Assembly (NCBI GenBank): GCA_002682825.1 | Contig: NOKP01000002.1 | Coordinates: 5,314,309-5,378,308 of the forward strand | DNA: 64,000 nt | Direction of reading: 5' to 3' | Source of the DNA: Neonectria sp. B-13 | Lineage: Eukaryota; Ascomycota; Sordariomycetes; Hypocreales; Nectriaceae | Part shown: piece after piece, positions 45,655-58,940 of the stretch | How positions within the stretch are numbered: the stretch's first letter is position 1 | Layout: each line of letters starts with the position of its first letter | The notes under the pieces: model-generated | Told to the model about the DNA's origin: nothing | Database searches by the model: none | The model's input: only the letters and a program-made list of their open reading frames with translations | Position numbers and translations under genes: made by a program

Positions 45655-45997
45655 GGCCACCCAAGAGGCCACCTCCAGCGGGAGGGACGGACGGGGACGA
45701 CGAGGAAGACAGGGCGCGCTAGTTACACGTCCCGCCGGAGACGTGCGTCTGTCTTGGTTGTCGACTCTCTCTCTCTCTGTGGCGGCTGGTGTCGATAGTC
45801 CAAGGTCAACTGTCGAGGGCAAACAAGCGATCGGATGGGCTGCCGCGAAGCCACTCCAGCAACGCTATGGACTTGTGGTTCGTCTGTTCGATCGTGGGGC
45901 CATGGGCCGAGAGCTCAAACGGGCGTAGCGGCCGGCGGAATGGCGTGAGGTAGGGGGCGAGCGATGGATCAGGATCATGGATGGGTCATGACAGGGC

Positions 45998-46032
45998 GTG
46001 GTGGTTGTGGTGGTGGTGGTAGTGGTGGTGGT
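45998..46032. repeat. (GGT)n microsatellite
   Basis: About eleven GGT triplets with two interruptions. Confidence 0.85.
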
Positions 46033-46148
46033 CTCTGGGGAAGCATTCTTTGGTCTGTTTCTCACCCCCTCCCTCCCCTGGTACGATGGACGAGGAGACG
46101 ATGCCGGGCGCTTTGCTTTTTCCCGTTGCACGGCGTCGGCGTTGTAGC

Positions 46149-46200
46149 GTTGGCGTTGGCGTTGGCGTTGTTGAGCCCGGCAATCACAATCACAATCACA
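46149..46200. repeat. adjacent (GTTGGC)n and (CAATCA)n repeats
   Basis: Nearly four GTTGGC copies (46149-46173) are followed, after eight bases, by more than three perfect CAATCA copies (46181-46200). Confidence 0.85.
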
Positions 46201-46460
46201 GTCGACAACCACCAGCAGAACATGCCAATGCCAATGTCAATTCCGTGGGGCGTTGGCATTGCACTGTTTGATGGTCGGAGGACAGCGGACGGCAGTGAAG
46301 CCACTTAGCGGCCAGTGGGCAACCCGCCAATGGCCCGTCTGCCGTGGTCGTGCCATGTGTCGTGCCATGGCTGCGAGAAGGCACCACTTCTCATATTGGG
46401 ACTTGTGGAGAATGGAGAATGCGATGGCGGTTGAGGCTGAAAGGCCTTCTCCAGCGATGC

Positions 46461-46498
46461 CAGTCCCAGTCCCAGGCCCAGTCCCAGGCCCAGTCCCG
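46461..46498. repeat. CAGTCCCAGGCC-type 12-base repeat
   Basis: About three copies of a 12-base unit with an internal six-base periodicity. Confidence 0.8.
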
Positions 46499-46955
46499 CC
46501 AGCAGCCGAAAGGGAAAAAGCAAACAAAACTCGAACAGAAGGGAAGGGAGATCCACAGGCGCGTGGCGTCGTGGCGGAAGTGGGTATTGCTGTACTCCGT
46601 GCTGCAACGTTTATAATTGCCGGCTCACGCAGAGCAAGTCGGAGTGTCAAGTTCAAAGCAACACCTTGGATCGTCATGGATGATGGGGGATGCCCGCCCT
46701 GGACCTGCCTTAGCCTGGGGCACAGAGACGACGAGGGCCCGGTCGTGGCTTTCGCTCTCAACGATGGGGAATTTCCTGGTGGTTTTCCCATACTGGCAGG
46801 GGGAGTGAGTGACACACGCCACACACCCCCCCACCGAAAGAGACTCCATTCATATCATCACGGCCCTCGTTTTGCGTGTCCCGATGGCTTCGGCAGTGTC
46901 GGGCGGGATCGCCATTTGGGACTGGCCACTTCGAAGTTCGGCTAGCGTCCTTGCT

Positions 46956-46981
46956 GAAGCAGAAGCAAAAGCAGAAGCAGA
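46956..46981. repeat. (GAAGCA)n hexamer repeat
   Basis: Slightly more than four copies of GAAGCA/AAAGCA. Confidence 0.8.
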
Positions 46982-47054
46982 GAGGCCAGCGGGCAAAGCT
47001 ACGAGGGGGAACTGGCAACTGGCAACTGGCACGACAAAAGCCGCGAGGTCGCAG

Positions 47055-47103
47055 TTACATACATACACACGCACACGCATACATACGTGCATACGTACAT
47101 GCA
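47055..47103. repeat. ACATAC / CACACG mixed microsatellite
   Basis: A run of purine-pyrimidine alternation built from ACATAC, ACGCAC and ATACGT units. This alternation could favour Z-DNA. Confidence 0.7.
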
Positions 47104-47407
47104 AGCGGCTGCGCATTGCAGCCCGTTGCTTGCGTTTGAAACAGACGTCGACTCGCTCCATCGACGCAAGAAGCGCCCAAAGCTCAGCGCCCAAAGCTCA
47201 GCCAGTACAGTACAGTACAGACTCACTTACATTACTACCTCGTGACGAAAACGCCGTTGAGCATCCATCATCCGCCACAAATAGAGCTTCCGAGCAGGGG
47301 AAACCTGCCAGGAGCTATGACCGGCGCTGGCCATGTCCCGGGAAGAGCCCTGCACAGCGGCTTCGCCTTGGCGGGACGGTCTGGCTATGAAGGATTCGGT
47401 TCCCCTT

Positions 47408-47452
47408 CTTCTGCTTCTGCTTCTGCTTCTGCTTCTTTTTCTTCTGCTTCGC
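47408..47452. repeat. (CTTCTG)n hexamer repeat
   Basis: About seven copies of CTTCTG with one CTTTTT interruption. Confidence 0.85.
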
Positions 47453-47810
47453 AACAGGGCCGGCGTCTGAGCAATGCTCGTGTGCGTGGGACCATGCCAT
47501 GCTTGTTGCAGCCCTTCCCGTGCGTTGGACCGGGCGTTTTTCTGCTGTATGATGGAATATGTGCGTAGATAGTACGTGAGAGAGGGAGAGTGTGTGGGAG
47601 CACGAAAGAAGCTCCTTGTCTTGTCCAGGCTGTCTTGTCTGATAGACGCTTGCTTGTGGTTTTGCCACTGGTGGTTTCCTCGAGCCTCCCAACCGGGCAA
47701 TTCTTTCGTCGCCTCGCCTCCACTTCCCGCATCCCGCATCCCGCTTGCCGCATACCGACTGCACCGTCACTCTACACGCCATCTTCACCGTCGCTCTCGT
47801 CACCCTCACA

Positions 47811-47831
47811 CTGCTGCTGCTGCTGCTGCTC
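47811..47831. repeat. (CTG)7 microsatellite
   Basis: Seven perfect CTG triplets in non-coding DNA. Confidence 0.9.
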
Positions 47832-48658
47832 TTCTTGTTGCTACGCCTACTGCTATGCCTACGCGTACACTATATCGGCTGTATGTGCCAGATCATGTGC
47901 GGTGACGAGTCGGAAATACTAGTTGTCCCTTTCGATGGGCTTATATAATCCAACAGACGGGGGTAAACAACATGGACCTAGACTATCCTGTCTAGACCAT
48001 CTATCTCTCTTGTCAAGTATCCGTGGCAAATCCCGACTACACGCCGAATCCTACCCGGACCTCATCTCCTCCCTTGGTCCCATGGCCCCAATCCACTGCC
48101 TGTCAGTTGAGCAGAGTCTGGCGACTGGGGAAGACAGCTCCGGGTTCCACGACATAAATCACGTTGTTTTTGCCCTCCAGGCATCCCGCCTTTTCGGACC
48201 TCACCCTTGGCAGGCATGCTCTCGCTCACCGCGTGGGGTCATCTTGATACCGGGCTGCAGGCTGCGCGCGAAGGGAGAGAGGCAGCGAGGCCGTTCGTTG
48301 GGGCAACCTCGGTTCTGGACGTGGCTTTCTTGTTCCCGCCGAACTGTCTATGGTCGCTGACCGAGTTTCTTTGTACCGGGTCAACTGATTCCGTGTTTGG
48401 AGGCTTGTGTTCCCGGTACCATGTAAGTAGCGGACGGGCTCCAGGGCTTGACTTACACCCCGGGTTTGTCCTCTCGCGTCGCCTCGAACCCCAAGAACAG
48501 GGCAAGACACCGGAGCTCCACCGCGGTACCCCAAGCTCACAGACTGATTCCCTCCTCCGGCTTCGTCTCCTCTCTCCCGGGCCGCGTCCTCCCCCGCCCT
48601 CCGAAACGATGAGGCCTGACGTATGTTGTGGTGGTGGCTCTCAAGCATGTACTTCCAG

Positions 48659-48702
48659 ACCTCACCTCACCTCACCTCAACTCACCGCACCTCACCGCAC
48701 CC
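48659..48702. repeat. (CTCAC)n pentamer repeat
   Basis: About eight copies of a five-base CTCAC/CGCAC unit with few substitutions. Confidence 0.85.
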
Positions 48703-49538
48703 CACACAGCATATATATACACATACAAACATACACACATATCCCGCGGGGGAGGGTTTGGATGAAGAAGCAAAACCCGTACCCAGGTGCCCGGGAGTTG
48801 GGTATCTCGCCCGCGCAGGCGAATTGCTTTTTCGATCTGCCCGTCTCTCCACAGTTTAGTTTAGTTCGGTTTGGCCTGGCTCCCCCCGTCTCTCGGCTAA
48901 CACCAACAACAAACCACACGCCCCCCCCTTCCTCTCCCCGTGGCGAAACGGATGTGATGGAGTTGCGCCCCGCGGCTGCAGCCCGCGAACAACGAGAGGG
49001 AAAAAAAGAAGCAAGGATGTCTCGAACCCTGGCTTTGTCGTTCATTGACTGACGTCTTGGCCCACGGCACCTGTTGAGTGCTGGCCTTCAATTGAACATA
49101 TCCCCAAGGCTGATCATGACCTCCACCCGCCCCCTACTACCCTCTTGATACTGTCCGAGGGAGGGGAACAACAGGAACGGTGCACTACATAGATAGGCGT
49201 ACTCGCTCTACCAGACCGTGGTGGGCCTCGATGACGGCCCGCGTCCCCTATCCCGCGAGGCGACAGGGCGGGAGGGCTTGGAACGGTAGGGCGGCCGGGG
49301 GCCTAGCCTTGCCTCGCCATGCAACGCAATCGCCGATGCGACGTCGTCGACGAACAAGAGTTCTGACAGGAGACCGGTCTTGTAAGTGGTGGTGGTGTGC
49401 GGCCGCCGTCATGGTCCAGCCGAGTTCGGGGGTCACGCATGCCGTACGTATCTCTTTCTTTAATCGGCCATCGTGTTTCCTCTAACCAGTAGCAATGATA
49501 TGATATGAGCCTCCTTCCGCCGCTGCCTTGTCTTGCCT

Positions 49539-49563
49539 TGTCTCGTCTCGTCTCGTCTCGTCT
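49539..49563. repeat. (TCTCG)n pentamer repeat
   Basis: Four perfect TCTCG copies with partial copies at both ends. Confidence 0.85.
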
Positions 49564-50060
49564 TTTCCCGCCTTCTCCCTTCTCTCTCTGCTGCATACAC
49601 GCGCGCGAGTAAAACAGACCGACCACACCCTTTCCACATCCATCTCCACCTCCGCTTCACGTCTCCCGCCTCCTGTTTAGCAGCCCGTGGTCCGCAGCCC
49701 GCAACCTGTTGTACCACCGCCGCCCCCGGAATCAAAAACCGGGGCTCACATCAAATCAACCGTCGAGAAGCAAAGGCGGGGGAGATGAGAGAATTCAACA
49801 GAGAATGGCTGCCGCATGAAACGCCCCGTAACTCAACCAGTCAGCAACTGTGCATTCGCAGTTGGGCTGGGAGGTGCTTTTTCCCCTTCCCCTCGAGAAC
49901 CCCGGTTGATCCATGCAGAACATGCATGTAGAAACCAGGGCTCCTGCAGAAATAAATAAAAAGAGGCAATGTACAACGAGACTGAGGCGACGTGTTTCTT
50001 TCTATCGGGGTGCTCTCTTTTGGGGGCCTCACTCGCCGATTGCATGGCGTGGGGGGCCTC

Positions 50061-52557
<2,497 letters not shown>

Positions 52558-53283
52558 TGTTCGTTGTTGGAGAGAGAAGGGGGTAGGGAGGTCCAACTAG
52601 GGGGAGAGGAAGAGAAGAAATGCGCGGGCGAGGCTGAGGTTTTGTGTTGATATCCCCGTCTGCCTGCCAGAAAATTTTGGCGGGACAAAGATGGCCGCTT
52701 CTTATCGATAAGGAGGACCCTTGTCCATGTCACAGTGCGAGGAACCGAGAGGCTTCGAGGATCTTGGACTGTATGAACTGGGTCATGAAAGAAGGCAATA
52801 AGTCGTCACGAGGTTTTCTGGTGTTGCGCATCGTGGTACCATTTCCGTTTCTCTTCTTCTCACAACTGGCTATTCACTCTAATTTCTGGTTCCTCTCGAC
52901 TGCGCAGAATGGACCAACAAAGTGTTTAGACCTGGCGCACACTGTGCTTGGTTTTCAGGGTCTCCCACCTTCTCTCAAACTCACCGCGAAAATCGTCCTC
53001 TTGTGCGAATTGAGCTCACGGCAACTTCAAGATTTAGGTTGGGCTCGTCTACATACAAGGCGACTATCCAGGTTGTGATTCAGTATATTTCTCCAAGAGA
53101 CGCCCCCCTGTCATTTATCTCGGAACTATCGCAGGGCGATATCTTCCGACATCTTCCTCTTGTCCATCACACAATTGTTTTGTTTGGCGGGGTGATTTAC
53201 TCCACCATCGGAAATCTCAGCCTCCGTTAGTAGGCTCACCAGAACAGCCTCACAATTCACCAACATTCACCGCGATACCTGCA
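52558..53283. other. divergent promoter region between prp43 and PRMT5
   Basis: About 725 bases, including the palindrome at 52701-52712. A 144-codon frame across it lacks protein character. I see no gene. Confidence 0.6.
52701..52712. promoter_or_regulatory. perfect palindrome CTTATCGATAAG, two inverted GATA sites
   Basis: The same 12-base palindrome as at 17247-17258, here 144 bases upstream of the prp43 start codon. It contains two inverted GATAAG sites. Function is inferred only. Confidence 0.4.
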
Positions 53284-55855
53284 ATGGCATCTGACGGGTC
53301 TGGATTCGGCATGTCCGACGGCTTCGGCTCTCAGCAGCCTGCCTTCCACATAGGCCAACATGACTCGACCCGAGAGGCGCCCCTCACTGACTTACAGTAC
53401 GGCCATCTGCTCAACCACGGTGTAAGTCGTCAGCCAACATGCCCGTCGCTGACGCCCGAGGGCAATGCCATTGACTGCGGATAGCTGGCCTTTGTGACGA
53501 CGCCCATCACCAACAATCATTTCCGCGACCGCGTCTTCGCCCTCGTCGAGCAGCACCTCGCCACGCTCGCTGGCGAAGGCAACACGCCCACCACCAGAGC
53601 CACAGCCGCCCGTGAGGATCCCATCCTGCCGCCTCTGACCCCCAAGGATACTGGCCTGTTCCCCAGCGCTGCCGTCAACACGTACACGGCGTACATCAGC
53701 CCCTGGATTGACCTGTGCTCCACCAACCCCGTCGTCTCCAGCATCTCCCGCCAGGTGCTCAACCTCGAGGTCAACTACGCCAACTTTTGCGGCGTCCGGA
53801 GCGTCATCATCACTGGGCCCCAGCGGGACGCCTCCAGAGATGGCGGTAACCAGGGCCTCGCTCAGTACTCTCGTGCCGTTGAGGAGGCTCTCACTATCGG
53901 TGGCCGCGTGACTTTCCTAGTCCACATGCCCATGTACCGTGAGCCCGGCGAGGAGTCCAAGGTCAAGACCCTCACATCTCTACAGTCTGAGCAGCCTCCC
54001 AAGGTCGATGGGAAGGACATTGATCTTTTCACGGCCTGGGATTCATGGCATCATGTCCGAACCGTCTGTAATTACAACACGCGGCTCTTTGTTGGTGTGT
54101 TCCCATCCTCCCTCGACGCTTTTGCACTTACTGACTGGTGATTTTAAGCGCTGCAATTGCCCCGGATCATGCCTGAGAGGGATCTCCAAGACCGCTGGTT
54201 CGCGGAGCCTCTGCATTACCTGACTCTGAGTCCCTCCATCTTCCAGACTAACAAGAGTGGCTTCCCGTCCTTGTCCAAGCATCACCAGAACCTCATCTTC
54301 TCTTACGTTCGTCTGAAGAACTTGCCGTGGATCATGCTCTGCGATGCTGGTCCGGACGTATCTCACATCAAGGGTGATGCCCAGTCTTTGCAGAACCTGG
54401 ACTCCCAAGCCGACTTTCCCACCATAGGCGAGGCCCAGAACCAGATCTTATCAAAGGCGCAGGGGTCCCAGAACGACACGAATTCTTACATCTCCTACCT
54501 CCGGTGGCTCGAGTCCCAGCAGCCTCCTCTGTCGGTTCTTGAGGGCCCAACCCTGACCAGTTTCCAGGACTGGCTCCAGTCGCCCCTTCAACCTCTATCG
54601 GACAACCTCGAGTCTGCCACCTACGAGGTCTTCGAGGGCGACCCTGTCAAGTACAACCAGTACGAGGCAGCCTGCTACGAGGCCTTGAAGGAGTGGAAGG
54701 AGCTCAAGAAGCCTACCTCCAAGGAGGGCGCCGTCGTCGTCGCTGTTGCCGGCTCGGGCCGTGGCCCTCTCGTCACCCGCGCGCTCAAGGCCGCCGAGGA
54801 TGCCGGTGTTGCCATTGACATGTGGGCAGTGGAAAAGAACCCCAACGCGTATGTGTACTTGCTGCGTCAAAACGAGATGGTCTGGAACGGCAAGGTCAAA
54901 GTTGTCAAGACGGATATGCGTGCTTGGAAGGGCCCCATCGTCTCCGAGTCGCCCGAAGGACCCGTCTATGGCAAGGTCGACATCCTCATCTCGGAGCTGC
55001 TCGGTTCCTTTGGCGACAACGAGCTGTCTCCCGAATGTCTTGACGGCATCCAGCACGTCATGGCCAAGTCCCACGGCATCTCCATCCCTAGCTCCTACAC
55101 CGCACACTTCAGCCCCATCTCCACCCCCAAGATCCACGCCGACCTGCTTACACGCGTGCCCACCGAGCCCAACGCCTTCGAAACCCCTTGGGTCGTCCGG
55201 CTCTACGCCCTCGACTTTGTTTCTCATAAGGTGCCGGGCCACCCGCGCTTCCAGGAGGCCTGGGAGTTCTCCCACCCTATCCCCGACACAACGCTTGCAG
55301 CCGTCGAGGCTCGACGGTCGGGAGGTGTTGTGGGTGGTGGTGGTGGAAGCATGTCCGGCGCGGCGGGCGCCAACGACCACAACTCGCGATACTGCCATCT
55401 CACCTTTGTGTGCCGGACAAGGGGCGTCACACATGGACTGGCGGGCTATTTCGAGTCAACTCTCTACCAATCGCAGCTCGAGGGAAACCAAGACAACAAG
55501 GTGGAGATCAGCACGCACCCGGAGCGCATCGACCAGAAGAGCAAGGACATGATTTCATGGTTCCCCATCTTCTTCCCTCTCAAGGTAAGCTTGAAGCCCA
55601 TTCTATTTTCCCCGCACTGGAAAACGGGGTTTCCTACGCAACGTTTCGTGCAGGGACTAACACCAACATTCACAGAAACCACTTTACTTCCCTGCCGACA
55701 CGGAGCTGGAGATTAGCATGTGGCGGCAGACGGACGACACGCGAGTGTGGTATGAATGGCTGGTCGAGGCCTGGACGTGGGTCGGACAGTCGCAGCGTAT
55801 CAAGGTGGCCTCGTCGGAGCTGTGCAGCAGCCGCGAGGTGGCGTGTCTGATGTAG
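53284..55855 (+). CDS. skb1: protein arginine methyltransferase 5 (PRMT5/Skb1)
   Basis: Four exons, 53284-53421, 53485-54094, 54149-55584 and 55676-55855, join in frame to give 787 residues. Introns have GT..AG ends with short 3' signals (GATAG, TTTTAAG, CACAG). The N-terminal half is the PRMT5 TIM-barrel region. The methyltransferase part has YEVFEGDPVKY (the Phe at about 411 is the position that favours symmetric dimethylation), the SAM-binding GSGRGP (451-456), the double-Glu loop SELLGSFGDNE (531-541) and THGLAGYFES (677-686). A glycine-rich insert, residues 638-662, interrupts the beta-barrel domain and is unusual. PRMT5 symmetrically dimethylates Arg in Sm proteins and histones; in fission yeast Skb1 also acts in cell-size control. 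The ATG at 53284 is the first in frame. It converges on the SmF gene. Confidence 0.92.
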
Positions 55856-56251
55856 ATCTTCTGAGGTGACGAGCGGAGACGAGCAGATGGATTCATATAA
55901 GGCTCGCGGTTTGGATCTGAAATGTGTGATTTTTCTGCCGTCGGGCGAAGAGAAAAGTTTTTGTTTGGAGACGGGAAGTCGTTTGTGCCCGTGACTGTCT
56001 TGTCTCCCTGTATGTGATGTTGGATACCATGACAGACCAGCGCACGGCATGGGGCCTCTTTTCTCGGTCGATGATGAACCCTACCAACAGCCATAAACGC
56101 CGGCTCCGAAACCAATCTCAGTCTCTAGATCAATGACTCCAAAGACCTCCCGGAACCAAAGCCATGCTGGCTATCCGCCTCCTCCTGTCGTTGATTTTAG
56201 CCCCTTCGCTCGCGTGGTCTAGTTTGTCGTTCGCGCGTGAGTCGTTTGTTT
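55856..56251. other. intergenic region between convergent genes
   Basis: About 400 bases shared by the 3' ends of PRMT5 (+) and SmF (-). I see no gene. Confidence 0.7.
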
Positions 56252-56790
56252 TCAGCCTTCCATCTTAACGTCGCCGCTCTCGCCCTGGTCGGCGCCTCGG
56301 ATCCAGAGAACGTTGTTACACCTGCATCACGAATCGTCAGTTTCGAAGCCTCATTTCCTTCTCCCTTCCACTCCCTCAAACAAAGAGCACAGCTAGTTGC
56401 GAGGGCAGCTTGGCTTGAGAGATGTGATGTTGGGTGGTATTTACCGGATGAGGACCTGGCCAAGGGTACCGGTCATCTTCTGGTCGATGTACTCCTCAGT
56501 GTCGCGCAGCTGGATGTTCATGTAGCTGTCGATGCTGACCAGTCTGCCCTTGTACTCGGTCTCGCCCCACTTCAAGCGAACGACGATGTTCTTATCAACA
56601 CTGCGCACCGGGGAAGCGTTAGCATGGTCTCTCATGTGGAAGCGGCTCCGAGGTCGCGGGGGAGGGCGGTGGGACGTACAGGTCCTGAAGCATAGGACGG
56701 GGGTTTACGGGAACGAACTGTTGAAGCCTGTGTCAGTCATATTTCCGTGGGCAGGAGGAGAGAGGGGAGTATGGCAAAGCGTACACTCAT
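56252..56790 (-). CDS. smf1: small nuclear ribonucleoprotein SmF
   Basis: Four exons, 56790-56785 (two codons, ATGAGT), 56717-56680, 56600-56445 and 56321-56252, join in frame to give 89 residues, the usual SmF length. The spliced protein begins [15 protein letters not shown] and runs through the Sm1 motif ([25 protein letters not shown]) and the Sm2 motif ([15 protein letters not shown]). It ends in an acidic tail. SmF is one of seven Sm ring proteins that bind U1, U2, U4 and U5 snRNAs. Each of the three introns has consensus ends (GTACGC..CAACAG, GTACGT..GCGCAG, GTAAAT..TGCAG). Intron density is high for so small a gene, as is typical of fungal Sm genes. Its 5' flank is divergent from the alpha/beta hydrolase gene. 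Confidence 0.93.
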
Positions 56791-57891
56791 GTTGAAGGCG
56801 GGGCGTTGGTGGCTTGTCAGGCTGCGATTGGGAGCCTTGTGGTGGAGGTTCGCGACGAGACGAGGCTGGCAGCTTGGTAGTGGTGGTGAATTTTTGGTGT
56901 TGCAGGGACGGGATCGGAAGAACTATTCGGGGAGGAGCAGTAGGGAGTGAGCGGTACGTACCCAAGTACCTTCCATCCATTCTACTAGACTCTCGTGAAT
57001 CTTACTCAGCCCTGCAAGCTGCAGGTGGGGAACCCGATCCCATGGTAAATATTCGTATTAATTACTCCCGAGACGAGGTCTGCTGACATTGCCAATGCTG
57101 CAGGCATCGAATGCTTAATTCATTGGAAGGAGCATGGAATTGCTAGGAATTATCCATTTTAGATGAGATGTGAATTTGAAAGGAACCAAACAGTCTACAT
57201 TCACTATCTGATGGATGGTTTAGGAATCAACAGTATGACATGGAGTTACCGACACGATATCATCAGCATTGATATATTGATGATACTGTTAAGGAAAAGA
57301 ATTTAGTGGTGACGTAGAAAGGCAAACGAATTAGGCATCATGACTCGTGACTCACTATCGAGAGGTGACGAAATCTCGCATCTCAGCTTAACATGCCGTG
57401 ACCCACGATGTCGGGATGAGCATTTCCTTTTTTAGCACCGGCCATCTCTATCGCCTGGAACTACTGGTATACTTGACAATAAAACGGAAACTATCAAAAT
57501 GGTCCCCGACGAGGAGGCCTTGCAGTAGCAGTATCTCCATGTCAGTTAGGAACCGGTCTTTGATGGCCGCGTGACCGCTCTTAGTCCCCGAGCGGTCAGT
57601 GAGCGTTCCTGATTCTCCCGGATGAAACACTTCGTTGTACGAATTTCTCTCGGAACGCCCACCTAGAGGCTCATGGCTTACGGCTGAGCGTCGCTGTTTG
57701 CAACGAGGGAGCTTTGCAGCGAGGCGTTTTTTTTTCATATCTTACTAGCTTTCTTGTCTCTGTAGTCCGTATCTAGTTGTGAGGTAGCTTTTGTGAACCC
57801 TATATAAGGTGAGAAGGTGTTCGCCCGTTTCATCCATCCAAATACTACGACCACATTTCTTTTACCATCACCACTACCATTATCGTCACTC
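56791..57891. other. divergent intergenic region between smf1 and the hydrolase gene
   Basis: About 1.1 kb. From about 57040 to 57440 it is clearly AT-richer than its surroundings. A TATA box lies at 57801-57807. I see no gene. Confidence 0.6.
57801..57807 (+). promoter_or_regulatory. TATA box of the alpha/beta hydrolase gene
   Basis: TATATAA lies 91 bases upstream of the start codon at 57892, a normal distance for a fungal TATA promoter with a short leader. A TATA box suggests regulated rather than constitutive expression; that is inference. Confidence 0.55.
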
Positions 57892-58940
57892 ATGTCCAAC
57901 TTTCACCTCAGTTACCAGTGGCTCCACTTCACCAGGCCGTCGGGACCGCCCTCACCCATTCCCAATGGTCTCGAGCGCCACTGGGTCGACACACCACAGG
58001 GCACTCTCGAGATTCTCTCCGCGAAGCCCGTAACGACCACAATTGGCCCGCCTGTCTTCTTCTGCCATGGCGGCATGGGGGGCGCCTGGGTCTGGACTGA
58101 GTACATGCAGTATCTCGCCGCCCGTGGTGTCCCCTGCTACGCCATCTCCCTGCGTGGCCACGGCGACTCGTGGCATCCGTCCTACCTGCGCATGGTGTTT
58201 GCGACGTCACGCCGCGCGCTGGGCGATGATCTTGTCGCCGGAATTGAGTGGGTGCAGGCCCGGGAGAACAGCGAGGTCGTGCTCGTTGGGCATTCGAGCG
58301 GCGGTGGGCTCAGCCAGGGCATCTTGTCGGAGGGAAGAATCAATGTCAAGGGATTGGCACTGCTGGGTGCAGTGCCGGCCTATGGATCGTAAGTACCAAC
58401 TGAAAATGGAATACGTGATGAACACCGCCGAGCTTGTATGCTGACAAGGACTGCTGTAGAATGGGCATCTACATGAACTGGGCCAAGCTGGACCCTTGGT
58501 TCACCATCCGCCTCATCTTCCACGGCTGGCATTCCAATTCGCCACTGTCGCACCCGGTCCTCACGCGCCGAGCCTTCTTCGGCGACAGCTTCCCGCTCTC
58601 GGCCGTGATCCCCTTCCAACGCCGCCTGAACCGATACGAAAGCTACGGGTGGCCGTTCAGTATGATGAGAGCGTTCGCGTCGGCGGGCTCGATCTTGCGG
58701 CACATCCACAACAGCGGGGCTAGCGGAACCAAACTCCTGGTGATGGCGGGCTCGCAGGACAAGCTTATGACGGCGCAGGTGACGCAGGAAACGGCGGCGT
58801 TTTATCGGGCAGCGGTGGACCCGGAGGGTGAGGGGGTGCGGATGGAGGTTGTGGAGGGCGCGGGGCATCATTTGCAGAACGATGTGCAGTGGGAGGATGG
58901 CGCGGGGAAGCTACTGGATTTCTACAAGGGGATTGCGTAG
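57892..58940 (+). CDS. alpha/beta hydrolase (serine hydrolase)
   Basis: Two exons, 57892-58388 and 58460-58940, joined across a 71-base intron (GTAAGT..CTGTAG), give 325 residues. The oxyanion-hole motif is HGGMGG (59-64), SLRGHGDS follows strand 4, and the nucleophile elbow is GHSSGGG with Ser135. The likely acid is Asp266 (MAGSQDKLM) and the base His302 or His303 (GAGHHLQND), so the triad is complete. No signal peptide is seen, so the enzyme is probably cytosolic. The family includes esterases, lipases and epoxide-type hydrolases, and the substrate cannot be told. The short leader after the TATA box is CA/pyrimidine-rich and ends right at the ATG. Confidence 0.85.

Larger units (their letters stand above)
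44542..50060. other. 5.5 kb gene-poor, microsatellite-rich interval
   Basis: I can support no gene here. At least ten distinct short tandem repeats of different unit lengths (3, 5, 6, 12 bases) are packed between 45.5 and 49.6 kb; the main ones are listed separately. The longest frame, 48216-49052 (+), runs through a CACCT repeat and has no domain. Frames at 46253-46945 (+) and 46237-46824 (-) are opposite each other and repeat-driven. Confidence 0.55.

Noticed and set aside
46237..46945. Two overlapping frames of about 195 and 230 codons on opposite strands
   Set aside because: Both are driven by simple repeats (GPVPGPVP-like translation), the + strand frame lacks a good ATG at its start, and neither resembles a protein family.
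48216..49052. 279-codon open frame on the + strand
   Set aside because: It runs through a CTCAC repeat, has irregular composition and shows no domain or splice structure.
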